Assembly (NCBI GenBank): GCA_015067895.1 | Contig: SVLP01000034.1 | Coordinates: forward strand, 1-25,495 | Direction of reading: 5' to 3' | Source: Oscillospiraceae bacterium | Lineage (GTDB): Bacteria > Bacillota_A > Clostridia > Oscillospirales > Oscillospiraceae | Length of the DNA stretch: 25,495 nt | In this document: one piece after another, positions 13,115-23,061 of the stretch | How the letters are laid out: each line of letters begins with the position of its first letter | Position numbering within the stretch: position 1 is the stretch's first letter | Position numbers and translations under genes: made by a program | Notes under the pieces: model-generated | What the model was told of the DNA's origin: nothing | Seen by the model: only the letters and a program-made list of their open reading frames with translations | The model's database searches: none

Positions 13115-15106
13115 TTATTCGTTGTGGTTCTCGGTCACCGCGCCAGCGCGGTAGGCGTCCAGCAGCTCCAGCAGCTCGTCCACCCGGGCCTGGAGCTCCC
13201 GGCCCTCGTCGGTGTCGGCCACCTTCATCCGCCGCTCCATCCGCTCGAAGATGTCGGACTCGTTGTCGATGTCGGCGTTGGAACGGATGGCGTTCTGCTT
13301 ACCCGCGAAGGGCTGGTGGGCCACGATGCGGAAATACCGGGAGCCGAAGGTCAAGGTGTAGCCCGCGATGCCGGAGGTGGGCTGGTAGGCCTTGCTGAAG
13401 CCGCCGTCGATAACGATCAGCTTGCCGCCGCCCTTGATGGGGCTCTCGCCCTTCTTGGCCTTGACGGGCACATGGCCGTTGATGATGTGGCAGTGAGGCC
13501 CTGCCAGGCCGAACTCCTTCAGCAGCATATCGCAGACCTCGGGATCCTGATAATAGGTGTAGTAGGGGTTCTTGGGCTCGGCCTGGGCCACCTCGTCGTC
13601 GATGAACCGCCGCTCGAAGGTCGCCATCCGGTCACGGCCGAAGATGGGGCTGTTCCGGCCCGCCCAGAGCCACCAGAGAAAGTCCATGCCGAACTCCCGC
13701 TCGGGGGTGCCCCGCTTGTGGTAGTAGGCCTGGCGGGCAGTCTTGTCGGCATAGTCCATGAAGGCCTTGCCGCTCAGCTCCTGGCCGCTGATGGTGAAGC
13801 TCTGGAGCTTTCCGTCCTCGGTCATGGGCACACAGCTGTGCAGCAGCAGGTTGCCGTTGATGACCTTGTAAAGGCTTCCCTTGGAGTAGAGGAAGCGGGC
13901 GTGCTTCTGGAGCTTCTCGGAGTAGCGGAAGGATTCGGTGAGCTGGTCGATGACGTGGCTCTCCTCGGGAGTCAGCTCGTAGGGGTTGGCGGGATCCACC
14001 GTGGGGAAGTCGCAGTCCTTCAGGGGGTAGTCCACGCCGCCGATGTTGATGGTTCTGGTCTCATAGTTGATCCGGTGCAGCAGCGCCCGATCCTCCATGC
14101 CGTACTCGGGACGGCGCAGCACCTTGGCGCCCTCCAGCTTGAAGAGGATGATGGTGATGGCCTTGTACATCCGGGCGGAGAGGAGCTTGTCCTTCTCGGT
14201 GTACTGCTTGGCGTCGAGATTCGTCATTTTGATGCTGAAGCAGGAGGTATCGCAGTCCCGGTAGACCTCGTTGGCGAAGATGGAAAGGGGACGCAGGGAG
14301 ATGCCGTAGCCGGTCTCGATGACGTCCAGATTGTTGTAGCGGATGGAGTTGCTGAGCACCGTCGCCACCAGCGTCCGGGAGCCGGAGGCCGCGCCCATCC
14401 ACAAAATGTCGTGGTTGCCCCACTGGATGTCCACGCTGTTGCACTTCATCAGGCTGTCCATGACGATGTCCGCCCGGGGGCCCCGGTCGAAGATGTCGCC
14501 GACGATGTGCAGATGATCCACGGTCAGGGCCTTGATGACCGAGCAGATGGCCTGGATCACGCTGGCGGCCTGGCCGATGGAGATGATGGTGGTGATGAGA
14601 TTTTCGAAGTACAGCTTCTTGGAGCCGTCCTCGTCCCGGACGTGGATCAGCTCGTCCAGGATCTCCCGGTAGCCCTCGGGAGTCAGGGAGCGCACCTTGT
14701 TGCGGGTATGCTTGATGGAGACGAAGCGGCAGACCTGGATCAGCCGGTGCATGGTGATCCGGTACCACTCCTCCATATCCTCCTCGGTGTCCGCCACCAG
14801 CTCCAGCTTGGCCTTGGGGTAGTAGATCAGCGTCGCCAGATCGTTCCGATCCCGCTGGGACAGGGTGTTGCCAAAGATCTCCTTGAGCTTCTCCTTGACC
14901 TCGCCGGAGCAGGAATTCAGGATGTGCAGAAAGGCGTCATACTCGCCGTGGATATCGGACATGAAATGCTCGGTACCCTTGGGCAGGTTCAGGATGGACT
15001 GGAGCCGGATGATCTCCGTGCTGGCCGCCTGGACGGTGGGATACTGCTTGGACAGCAGCTGCAGGTATCGGAGCTGTTCCGGGTTGAAGGTTCTTTTGTT
15101 GGGCAT
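13115..15106 (-). CDS. fbp: Fructose-1,6-bisphosphatase, class III (Firmicutes type)
   Basis: This 663-residue gluconeogenic enzyme hydrolyses fructose 1,6-bisphosphate to fructose 6-phosphate. It belongs to the Firmicutes class III family, which has a metallophosphatase core. Metal-site motifs are visible in order: SDIHGEYDAF (Asp51, His53), GDIFDRGPRAD (Asp204, Asp207), WGNHD (Asn231, His232) and the late INGHVPVK histidine. The C-terminus is rich in charged helix (RMERRMKV..ELLDAYRAG). Start choice: ATG at 15106 has AAAGGAG 7 nt upstream; another ATG six bases earlier (15112) is only 1-2 nt from the Shine-Dalgarno. The length fits the family. The gene stands alone and is divergent from the MATE gene. 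Confidence 0.95.
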   Translation of the reverse strand: MPNKRTFNPEQLRYLQLLSKQYPTVQAASTEIIRLQSILNLPKGTEHFMSDIHGEYDAFLHILNSCSGEVKEKLKEIFGNTLSQRDRNDLATLIYYPKAKLELVADTEEDMEEWYRITMHRLIQVCRFVSIKHTRNKVRSLTPEGYREILDELIHVRDEDGSKKLYFENLITTIISIGQAASVIQAICSVIKALTVDHLHIVGDIFDRGPRADIVMDSLMKCNSVDIQWGNHDILWMGAASGSRTLVATVLSNSIRYNNLDVIETGYGISLRPLSIFANEVYRDCDTSCFSIKMTNLDAKQYTEKDKLLSARMYKAITIILFKLEGAKVLRRPEYGMEDRALLHRINYETRTINIGGVDYPLKDCDFPTVDPANPYELTPEESHVIDQLTESFRYSEKLQKHARFLYSKGSLYKVINGNLLLHSCVPMTEDGKLQSFTISGQELSGKAFMDYADKTARQAYYHKRGTPEREFGMDFLWWLWAGRNSPIFGRDRMATFERRFIDDEVAQAEPKNPYYTYYQDPEVCDMLLKEFGLAGPHCHIINGHVPVKAKKGESPIKGGGKLIVIDGGFSKAYQPTSGIAGYTLTFGSRYFRIVAHQPFAGKQNAIRSNADIDNESDIFERMERRMKVADTDEGRELQARVDELLELLDAYRAGAVTENHNE

Positions 15107-15154
15107 CGTCATACTCCTTTTCACGGATGATATGCGTAGTTCGTTTCTTCCTAT

Positions 15155-15183
15155 AGTATACCCGATGTTGGTCTGTGGAGCAA
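15155..15183 (-). promoter_or_regulatory. Promoter of fbp
   Basis: On the minus strand TTGCTC (15183-15178) and TATACT (15160-15155) are separated by 17 nt, about 50 bp upstream of the start. Confidence 0.5.
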
Positions 15184-15314
15184 GTGTGCGTTTTGCCGAT
15201 AATCTGTCACAAATTGCCGGACTTATCCCCCGGAAAGGGCCGCCGTTTCTGTCCCCTTTGGCAAATGTGCCCAACCGCCCCGCTGTAATTGGTTGCGCCC
15301 GCCACGATTTTTTG

Positions 15315-15343
15315 TTGCAATCCCGGTTAAGATGCGGTAAAAT
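15315..15343 (+). promoter_or_regulatory. Promoter of the MATE exporter gene
   Basis: TTGCAA (15315-15320) and TAAAAT (15338-15343) are spaced by 17 nt. The -10 overlaps an in-frame ATG at 15342, which argues against that ATG as the start. Confidence 0.6.
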
Positions 15344-15374
15344 GGACGCATACAAAGAAAAAGGAGTGGTCAAC

Positions 15375-16763
15375 TTGAGCATCAAGCAGCTCTTCGCGGC
15401 AAAGGACATGACCCAGGGCGCACCCTGGCAGCGGATCCTGGAATTCTCCGTCCCCATGCTGCTGGGCAACATCGCACAGCAGCTGTACAACACCGCCGAC
15501 TCCGTCATCGTCGGCATCTTCGTGGGCGACAACGCTCTGGCAGCCGTAGGCAGCGCCATGCCCATACTGAACCTGCTGCTGGCCCTGTTCGTGGGCATCG
15601 CCACCGGCGCGGGCATCGTCATCTCCCAGGCCTACGGCGCAAGGGATCGGGAGGGTCTGAGCAAAAACATCGGCAACTGCATCTCCCTGGCCTTCGTTGC
15701 CACCATCGCCATCATGATTATCGGCCCCCTGGTCACCGGGCCCATGCTGAAGCTGCTGGGCACCCCCGACTCCATCCTGGGCTGGTGCACCAGCTACCTG
15801 ACCATCCAGTTCCTGGGCATTGCGGGCTTCTTCTTCTACAACATGCTCTCCGGTGTCCTCCGGGGACTGGGCGACAGCGTCTCCGCCCTGGGCTTTTTGC
15901 TGCTGGCGGCAATCCTGAACGTGATCCTCGACCTGGTCTTCGTGGCCGGCCTCGGCCTGGGCGTTGCGGGCGTTTCCCTCGCCACCGTCATCGCCCAGGG
16001 CATCTCCGCCTTCTTCTGCTTCCGCAAGCTCATGCGGATGGGCGACATCTTCGATCTGAACAAGTCCACCGTGAAGCTGGACGAGGCCGTTGCCATGCGT
16101 ATCATCAAGATCGGCGTCCCCTCCGGCATCACCCAGGCCATCTTCTCCATGGCATCCATGGTGACCCAGTCCCTGACCAACTCCATGGGCGAGATGGTCA
16201 TCGCCGCCAACGTCATCATCATGCGTGTGGACGGCTTCGCCATGATGCCCAACTTCTCCTTCGGTCAGGCCATGTCGGTCTACACCGGCCAGAACGTGGG
16301 TGCCATGAAATATGAGCGCGTCCACCAGGGCACCAAGCAGGGCACCGTCATCGCCGTGACCTGCTCCGCGGTCATCACCTGCATCCTGCTGTTCCTGAAC
16401 AAGTACCTCTTCGCCATCTTCACCGACACCGCCGAGCTGATCGATCTGGCCGGCCGGATGATGCGGATCATGGCTGTGGGCTATGTGGGCGTGGCGGTCA
16501 CCCAATCCCTGGGCGGCGTCATGCGCGGCGCGGGCGACACCGTGAGCCCCATGTGGATCTCCATCATCTCCACGGTGCTGCTGCGGGTTCCCGTGGCCTA
16601 CATCATGGCCTATTTCACTGCATCCGAGGCCTGGCCCCACGGCCACCCCTTCTCCCTGTCCGCCTCCCTGCTCATCAGCTGGGTGCTGGGCGCGGTCATG
16701 TCCGCCGTGGTCTTCGCCCGGGGCAAGTGGAAGAAGACCATGGTGGCCTTCCACGAGCCGTAA
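15375..16763 (+). CDS. MATE family efflux transporter
   Basis: This membrane protein of about 462 residues with roughly twelve hydrophobic segments belongs to the MATE family, which exports drugs and other cations using a Na+ or H+ gradient. Family marks include PMLLGNIAQQLYNTADSVIVG near the N-terminus, AYGARDREG after the second segment, GVLRGLGDS, and the repeated half-motif GGVMRGAGDTVSP in the C-terminal half. TTG at 15375 is chosen as the start: AAGGAG lies 8 nt upstream, and the ATG at 15342 falls within the -10 region. The start remains less certain than the family. The substrate is unknown. It is monocistronic, with a terminator just after the stop. Confidence 0.92.
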   Translation: MSIKQLFAAKDMTQGAPWQRILEFSVPMLLGNIAQQLYNTADSVIVGIFVGDNALAAVGSAMPILNLLLALFVGIATGAGIVISQAYGARDREGLSKNIGNCISLAFVATIAIMIIGPLVTGPMLKLLGTPDSILGWCTSYLTIQFLGIAGFFFYNMLSGVLRGLGDSVSALGFLLLAAILNVILDLVFVAGLGLGVAGVSLATVIAQGISAFFCFRKLMRMGDIFDLNKSTVKLDEAVAMRIIKIGVPSGITQAIFSMASMVTQSLTNSMGEMVIAANVIIMRVDGFAMMPNFSFGQAMSVYTGQNVGAMKYERVHQGTKQGTVIAVTCSAVITCILLFLNKYLFAIFTDTAELIDLAGRMMRIMAVGYVGVAVTQSLGGVMRGAGDTVSPMWISIISTVLLRVPVAYIMAYFTASEAWPHGHPFSLSASLLISWVLGAVMSAVVFARGKWKKTMVAFHEP

Positions 16764-16774
16764 TATGTATAAGG

Positions 16775-16803
16775 AAAGGAGTGCGCGGCGCGCACTCCTT
16801 TTT
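16775..16803 (+). terminator. Terminator of the MATE exporter gene
   Basis: AAAGGAGTGCGC (16775-16786) pairs perfectly with GCGCACTCCTTT (16790-16801) around a 3-nt loop and runs into a T stretch. Confidence 0.85.
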
Positions 16804-16822
16804 GAAATCTTCCCAATGCCCA

Positions 16823-16965
16823 TGTAGGGAACGGTTATGACCGTTCCGCAGCATGCACCAACCTGACCGGTGCAGTCGGGCGAAGTGGTAGAATGTTACG
16901 AATTCGCCGGACATGATTCAAAGATGTCAGGTTTCACTGCGGAACGGCCGTAGCCGTTCCCTACA
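16823..16965. repeat. MITE-like element with 29-bp terminal inverted repeats
   Basis: The left end reads TGTAGGGAACGGTTATGACC, then GTTCCGCAG; the right end (16937-16965) is its near-perfect inverse. Each end is itself a small palindrome (GGAACGGTTATGACCGTTCC; GGAACGGCCGTAGCCGTTCC). About 85 bp of unique sequence lies between. No open frame or clear target duplication is seen. It lies 32 bp upstream of the methyltransferase gene. Confidence 0.8.
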
Positions 16966-16997
16966 CGGATTTCCTTTTACGGTTTTAGGTATCAGAA

Positions 16998-17486
16998 ATG
17001 TTTTATCGAACGGTTTATCCCTCCCCGTTGGGGGAAATCACGCTTGTCTGCGACGATGATGCCCTGGTGCATCTGTCCCTGCCGGGGCAGAGGGGATTTT
17101 CCCGCAATGCCGCCGAAATACCTCATCCCATTCTGACGCAGACGAAGGACTGGCTTGACCGGTATTTCGCCGGAGACGCGCCCTCCCCTGCTGAATTGCC
17201 CTTGCGCCCCGAGGGGACGGAATTCCGGAAGCTCATCTGGACGCTGCTGCTGCAGATCCCCTACGGGCAGACCGTCAGCTATGGCAGCCTGGCCAAACAG
17301 GCAGCCGCGATTTTGGGCAAGCCGCGGATGTCCGCCCAGGCGGTGGGCGGGGCCGTGGGAGCCAATCCCATCGCCATCGTCATCCCCTGCCACCGCGTGG
17401 TGGGTGCTGACGGCGATCTGACGGGCTACGCCGGCGGTATCCATTACAAGCGGGCGTTACTGGAGCTTGAAGCGCCAGAGCCTTGA
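16998..17486 (+). CDS. ogt: Methylated-DNA--protein-cysteine S-methyltransferase
   Basis: This 162-residue DNA repair protein transfers methyl groups from O6-methylguanine (and O4-methylthymine) to its own cysteine. The active-site PCHRV motif is at 130-134 with Cys131. The DNA-binding helix-turn-helix core (IPYGQTVSYGSLAKQAA, then SAQAVGGAVGANP) and the C-terminal GYAGGIHYKRALLELE are all present. The N-terminal domain is short, as in Ogt-type proteins, and there is no Ada regulatory domain. The ribosome binding site is weak (TTTTAGG about 9 nt upstream). Its 3' end overlaps the convergent 3-methyladenine glycosylase gene by 30 bp, so two alkylation-repair enzymes sit tail to tail. Confidence 0.93.
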   Translation: MFYRTVYPSPLGEITLVCDDDALVHLSLPGQRGFSRNAAEIPHPILTQTKDWLDRYFAGDAPSPAELPLRPEGTEFRKLIWTLLLQIPYGQTVSYGSLAKQAAAILGKPRMSAQAVGGAVGANPIAIVIPCHRVVGADGDLTGYAGGIHYKRALLELEAPEP

Positions 17487-17957
17487 CTGATCCGCTTCGC
17501 TGGCGTAGCCGATGCCCACCCGCCTGTCCTCTGCGATTTCGCAGCGGAAGCCGTCGTCCTCGACCCACAATTCTTCCCCAAGAATACTGCCCCGGTTCAG
17601 CTGCCCCGTGATACCAAGTGCCTTCGTCAGCTTGCCGGGGCCGTTTTTGTCCACACAGGCCCGGATCAGCACCGCCTCCGGTTCATCCATCTCGCCGGTG
17701 ACGATGTTCAGCAGCCAATGGACGCCGTAGCACAGGTAGATATAGATGGTGCCCGCATCCATGTACATGACCTCGGTGCGCTTCGTGCGGCCCTTGTGTG
17801 CGTGGCAGGCGGTGTCGCCTTCGCCGCAGTAGGCTTCCGTTTCGCTGATGCGCAGGCGCAGCTCCTGTCCGTCCACACGATGGACGAGCACCTTGCCCAC
17901 CAGATCCCGGGCCACCTCCAGACAGGGCCGGTGGTAGAAGTCGTATCCTAATTTCAA
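17457..17957 (-). CDS. mpg: 3-methyladenine DNA glycosylase (AAG/MPG family)
   Basis: This roughly 166-residue base-excision enzyme removes 3-methyladenine and related alkylated purines. It is recognised by the N-terminal DFYHRPCLEVARDLVGKVLVH, ETEAYCGEGDTACHAHKGRT (with the catalytic glutamate of ETEAY), MYMDAGTIYIYLCYGVHWLLNIVT, EAVLIRA, and the GPGKLTKALGI segment. It is a little shorter than many family members (about 190-200). The start is read as TTG at 17957, with AAAGGAG 9 nt upstream; no nearby ATG is in frame. The last 30 bp overlap the methyltransferase gene on the other strand, with both frames intact. Confidence 0.93.
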   Translation of the reverse strand: MKLGYDFYHRPCLEVARDLVGKVLVHRVDGQELRLRISETEAYCGEGDTACHAHKGRTKRTEVMYMDAGTIYIYLCYGVHWLLNIVTGEMDEPEAVLIRACVDKNGPGKLTKALGITGQLNRGSILGEELWVEDDGFRCEIAEDRRVGIGYASEADQSRLWRFKLQ

Positions 17958-17975
17958 TATGCTCCGCTCCTTTCT

Positions 17976-18091
17976 TGCCCCCCGCGTTTACGAGGGGGGT
18001 GCCCGAAGGGCGGGGGGAGCCCTCCGGAAGGTTTTGCTGACTCCCCCCTGGCCTACGGCCATCCCCCCTCATAAATGAGGGGGCGAGGGGG
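17976..18091. repeat. Composite G/C-rich palindromic element
   Basis: CCCCCCGCGTTTACGAGGGGGG, then GCCCGAAGGGCGGGGGGAG, face an inverted ACTCCCCCCTGGCCTACGGCC and CCCCCCTCATAAATGAGGGGG. The right half matches 155-207 almost exactly. It fills the space between the glycosylase gene and the TSUP gene. Confidence 0.7.
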
Positions 18092-18096
18092 TGTTC

Positions 18097-18840
18097 TTAT
18101 ATGATGCCGAGAATTTTCAGCACCAGCAGACCCAGCACGATCAGGATCACCGGCTTCGTGACCTTCGCGCCCCGCTTCAGTGCCAGCTCCGCGCCCAGCA
18201 GATTGCCCGCCATGTTGCACACCGCCCCCGCCAGTCCCAGCGCAAGCACCACCTGCCCGCCCGTCAGGAAGACCCAGAGGCTGGTCAGATTGGTGGTCAG
18301 GTTGATGACCTTGGCGTGGGCATTGGCCCGGGCCAGGGGGAACCGGGCAAGGGCAGTGAAGGCGATGATGAGGAAGGTGCCCGTACCGGGGCCGTAGAAG
18401 CCGTCGTAAAAGCCCACCACAGCCGCGCTGACCAGTGCAGTCACCCAGGTGCGGCGGTCGAGGATCAGCTCCCCCTCCTCCCGGAAGCTGCGGCTGCGCA
18501 GGACGATGAAGGCCGCAATGGGGAGCACGAAGAGCAGCAGCCTTTCCATGATCCCCTCGGCCACCGCCATGGACGCCTTGGCACCGCAGAAGCTTCCCGC
18601 CACGGCAGCGAAGACCGTGGGCACGGCCAGCTTCCAGTTGACCAGCCCCTGGCGGATGAAGCGGAGCGTCGCCAGGGTGGTGCCGCAGGCATTGGAAAGC
18701 TTGTTGGTGGCGATGGCATTGTGCACCGGCAGTCCTGCCAGCAGGTAGGCAGGCAATGAGATCAGCCCCCCGCCGCCGCCGATGGCATCGATGAAGCCTG
18801 CCAGAAACAGCAGCGGGCAGACAATGAAAAAGGCATTCAT
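18097..18840 (-). CDS. TSUP (TauE/SafE) family membrane permease
   Basis: This 247-residue integral membrane protein with about seven or eight hydrophobic segments belongs to the TauE/SafE family, whose characterised members move sulfite, sulfoacetate or related organosulfur anions. The duplicated family motif is visible: GFIDAIGGGGGLISLPAYLLAGLP (15-38) followed by ATNKLS, and VVGFYDGFYGPGTGTFLIIAF in the second half followed by NAHAKVINLTTN. ATG at 18840 is chosen for AGGAGG 8 nt upstream; the open frame to 18891 lacks a ribosome binding site and covers the promoter. It has no metabolic neighbour, so the substrate cannot be assigned. Transcription probably runs into the palindromic repeat downstream. 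Confidence 0.9.
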   Translation of the reverse strand: MNAFFIVCPLLFLAGFIDAIGGGGGLISLPAYLLAGLPVHNAIATNKLSNACGTTLATLRFIRQGLVNWKLAVPTVFAAVAGSFCGAKASMAVAEGIMERLLLFVLPIAAFIVLRSRSFREEGELILDRRTWVTALVSAAVVGFYDGFYGPGTGTFLIIAFTALARFPLARANAHAKVINLTTNLTSLWVFLTGGQVVLALGLAGAVCNMAGNLLGAELALKRGAKVTKPVILIVLGLLVLKILGII

Positions 18841-18868
18841 GGGATATCCTCCTGAATCAGATGCTGCC

Positions 18869-18897
18869 ATTGTAACAGAAAACACTTTCAATTTCGA
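18869..18897 (-). promoter_or_regulatory. Extended -10 promoter of the TSUP gene
   Basis: On the minus strand TCGAAA (18897-18892) and TACAAT (18874-18869) are 17 nt apart, with a TGt extension before the -10. Confidence 0.5.
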
Positions 18898-18944
18898 GGG
18901 TTTTGTCGTATCATGATAGAAGGAATCCTGTCGGGATCAAGCTC

Positions 18945-19180
18945 CCGCCCAATCCCCTCTCCCGGTGAGAGGGTGGCCCCGAAGGGGTCGGGAGAGGAAT
19001 GCGGGCGAAAACCTGAACGTCAGTGCCGCCGATCAGACCTGCTCACAGGGTGGGCTCAGGACGAAACGCATCTGGAGGTCTTAACGGATCCGAAACAGGA
19101 ACGTTACCGCCCGCATTCCTCTTCAGTCATGAAATCACTTTGGGCGATTTCATGACAGCTTCTCCCCGGGAGAAGCGTTT
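18945..19180. repeat. Intergenic repeats and hairpins between the TSUP and SGNH genes
   Basis: The segment holds a CCTCTCCCGGTGAGAGG hairpin followed by GGCCCCGAAGGGGTC (18955-18993). An 11-bp perfect stem GTCATGAAATC/GATTTCATGAC lies at 19126-19136/19146-19156, and GCTTCTCCC-c-GGGAGAAGC follows. The gap 18841-19228 has no gene. A weak promoter for the hydrolase may lie just after (TTGGTG-17-CATAAC). Confidence 0.5.
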
Positions 19181-19228
19181 TGGTGCAAACCTACACACTG
19201 TTCATAACATTTTCAGGAGGAACCCTCT

Positions 19229-20359
19229 ATGGATCATACCCAACACTGGGCCAGCGTATGGGGCAACGCGGTGTCCGTTGCCGAGAACCGCCCGGAGCGG
19301 TACGCCAAAAACATCACCATCCGCTACCCCATCAACATCCCCTTTTCCGGGAGTGCCATCCGGCTGACCTTCGACAATTACTGCGGCACCGAGCCCATTG
19401 TATTGACGAAAACCACGGTCTTCTACGGCGGCGAATTCTACCCGGTGTATTTCGGCGGGGAGCGCAGTGTCACCATCGGCGCGGGCGAGACCACCGTCTC
19501 TGACCCGCTGGAGGTGGCCATCACCGCCGGGGAGATGGTGCAGGTCAGCTTCTACCTGGGGGACTTCACCCTCATGCGCAGCGTGGTCTTCACCTGCGGC
19601 CCCCTGAGCGACGGTCTCTACGCCAACGGCGACGAGACGGAGAATCCCCACATCTCCCTGGAGACCTCCCGGCCCACCCACTTAAACTATTTCCTCAGCA
19701 ACGTTTCCGTACTGACCTCCGCCGAGAACCGCACCATCGTCTGCTACGGCGACTCCATCACCGCCCAGGACTGGCCGGATTACCTGTCCCTGCGCTGCTT
19801 CCGGGAGGGCTTTGCCCACACCGCCGTCATCCGGCGCGCCACCTCGGGCTCGCGGATCCTGCGGGAATACTCCTGCCTGACCTATGAAAGCTATGGCCTT
19901 TCCGGCGAGCACCGGTTCCACCATGAGGTGCCCACCGACGGCGCGGACGCGGTCATCATCCAGCAGGGCATCAACGACATCATCCACCCCGTGGGTGCCC
20001 GGAACAACGCCTTCCGTCCCATGAAGGATCTGCCCACCGTCCAGGAGCTCATCGACGGCCTGAAGGATTACATCGCCAAGGCCCGGGGCTACGGCTACAG
20101 GGTCTATGTGGGCACCCTGCTGCCCATGGGCGGCTGGCGCACCGATGCCCCCTTCCGTCAGGAGATGCGCCATGCCTACAACGAGTTCATCCGCACCACC
20201 GACCTGATCGACGGCTGCATCGATTTTGACAAGGCCCTGCGAGATCCGGAGAAGCCCAACCGGTTCCTGCCCGAGTACGATTCCGGCGACCATCTGCATC
20301 CGAGCAAGCGCGGCTATGAGCGGATGGCCATGGAGGTTCCGGCGGAACTGCTGAAGTAA
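19229..20359 (+). CDS. SGNH/GDSL hydrolase (esterase) with N-terminal beta domain
   Basis: This 376-residue predicted hydrolase has catalytic block I at YGDSITAQ (Asp175-Ser176), the block II glycine at ATSGSRI (Gly207), block III at GIND (Asn249, Asp250) and block V at GDHLHPS (Asp354, His357). These form the Ser-Asp-His machinery of SGNH esterases, many of which deacetylate carbohydrates. Residues 1-150 precede the catalytic domain and read as a beta-rich region (IRLTFDNYCGTEPIVLTKTTVF; ITAGEMVQVSFYLG) without a recognised name. No signal peptide is seen, so a cytosolic location is likely. The ATG has AGGAGG 8 nt upstream. It is a single gene flanked by repeats. The substrate is unknown. 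Confidence 0.88.
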   Translation: MDHTQHWASVWGNAVSVAENRPERYAKNITIRYPINIPFSGSAIRLTFDNYCGTEPIVLTKTTVFYGGEFYPVYFGGERSVTIGAGETTVSDPLEVAITAGEMVQVSFYLGDFTLMRSVVFTCGPLSDGLYANGDETENPHISLETSRPTHLNYFLSNVSVLTSAENRTIVCYGDSITAQDWPDYLSLRCFREGFAHTAVIRRATSGSRILREYSCLTYESYGLSGEHRFHHEVPTDGADAVIIQQGINDIIHPVGARNNAFRPMKDLPTVQELIDGLKDYIAKARGYGYRVYVGTLLPMGGWRTDAPFRQEMRHAYNEFIRTTDLIDGCIDFDKALRDPEKPNRFLPEYDSGDHLHPSKRGYERMAMEVPAELLK

Positions 20360-20365
20360 TCACGC

Positions 20366-20540
20366 CATGCCCTCCCCTTTGGGGAGGGTGGCCCGAAGGG
20401 CCGGGTGAGGTGCGGCACAGAGTCACTTCTACAGATGCACTTCGGCGAATTCGTACTGCGCACCAGCCTCATCCGCCTCTGCCTCGCTTCGCTCGTTGAG
20501 GCACCTTCTCCAAGGGGGAAGGCTTTGGGGCACCCAACCA
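20366..20540. repeat. Composite palindromic element (CCCTCCCC..GGGGAGGG type)
   Basis: CCCTCCCCTTTGGGGAGGG followed by GGCCCGAAGGGCCGGGTGAGG faces an inverted GCCTCGCTTCGCTCGTTGAGGC followed by CCTTCTCCAAGGGGGAAGG, with about 60 bp of unique sequence between. It has the same two-ended design as at 10080-10225 and 11993-12180. Confidence 0.65.
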
Positions 20541-20552
20541 TTTATTGCATTA

Positions 20553-20578
20553 CAGCCCCCGACTTTCGTCGGGGGCTG
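20553..20578. terminator. Strong hairpin downstream of recG
   Basis: CAGCCCCCGAC-TTTC-GTCGGGGGCTG is a perfect 11-bp stem, 7 bp after the recG stop on the minus strand. Neither side has a clean T-run, so termination efficiency is uncertain. Confidence 0.6.
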
Positions 20579-20584
20579 CTTGCG

Positions 20585-22633
<2,049 letters not shown>

Positions 22634-22657
22634 GGGATCACCTCCGGAAGTGGAAAT

Positions 22658-22988
22658 ACAAATTACAAGTTACCAATTACAAATTATATCGCAACCGGGA
22701 GGAAAAGGCAATTTATAATTCGTAAAATGCTTATCGGGTTAACTCAGCACGACCAACAGTTTGAACAAGCCAAGCTGCTGTCATCCTGAGCGACTGAAGA
22801 AAATCGAAGATTTTCGTAGGGAGTCGAAGGATCTTCGCACCAATTTGACTGCAAATGTGATTCAAATGCGAAGATTCTTCGACTTCGCTGACGCTTCGCT
22901 CAGAATGACAGACTTGGTAGATGGTGCGTTTTTCCGATTTGCTGACTTAAGTCGATAAGCATAATTCGTAATTTGTAATTTGTAATTG
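22658..22988. repeat. Triple-nested inverted repeat block
   Basis: The outer arms are AT-rich AATTACAAnTTAC-type repeats (22658-22688 and inverted at 22962-22988). Inside them lies an element with AATGCTTATCGGGTTAACTCAGCA-type ends (22725-22962). Inside that is a third inverted pair with TGTCATCCTGAGCGA ends and GTCGAAGGATCTTCGCA modules (22779-22910). No gene is present between recG and rpsT. Confidence 0.7.
22683..22711 (-). promoter_or_regulatory. recG: Promoter of recG at the edge of the outer repeat arm
   Basis: On the minus strand TTGCCT (22711-22706) and a perfect TATAAT (22688-22683) are 17 nt apart, about 50 bp upstream of the start. The -10 lies in the AT-rich repeat arm. Confidence 0.6.
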
Positions 22989-23004
22989 ATTTTCCCCCTA
23001 AAAC

Positions 23005-23038
23005 TGAAAAAACCCCTGCCGAAGTAACACGGCAGGAG
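23005..23038 (-). terminator. Rho-independent terminator of rpsT
   Basis: On the minus strand CCTGCCG and CGGCAGG (23036-23030 with 23021-23015) form a stem followed by GGTTTTTT. Confidence 0.85.
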
Positions 23039-23061
23039 ATATTTTCAGAGAACTTCTTCTA

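Noticed and set aside
13004..15130. Plus-strand open frame (708 aa) opposite fbp
   Set aside because: Fbp motifs are complete on the minus strand. This frame is a low-complexity shadow running through the fbp terminator.
14865..15374. Long N-terminal extension of the MATE exporter
   Set aside because: It would overlap fbp and its promoter. The family length and ribosome binding site favour a start at 15375.
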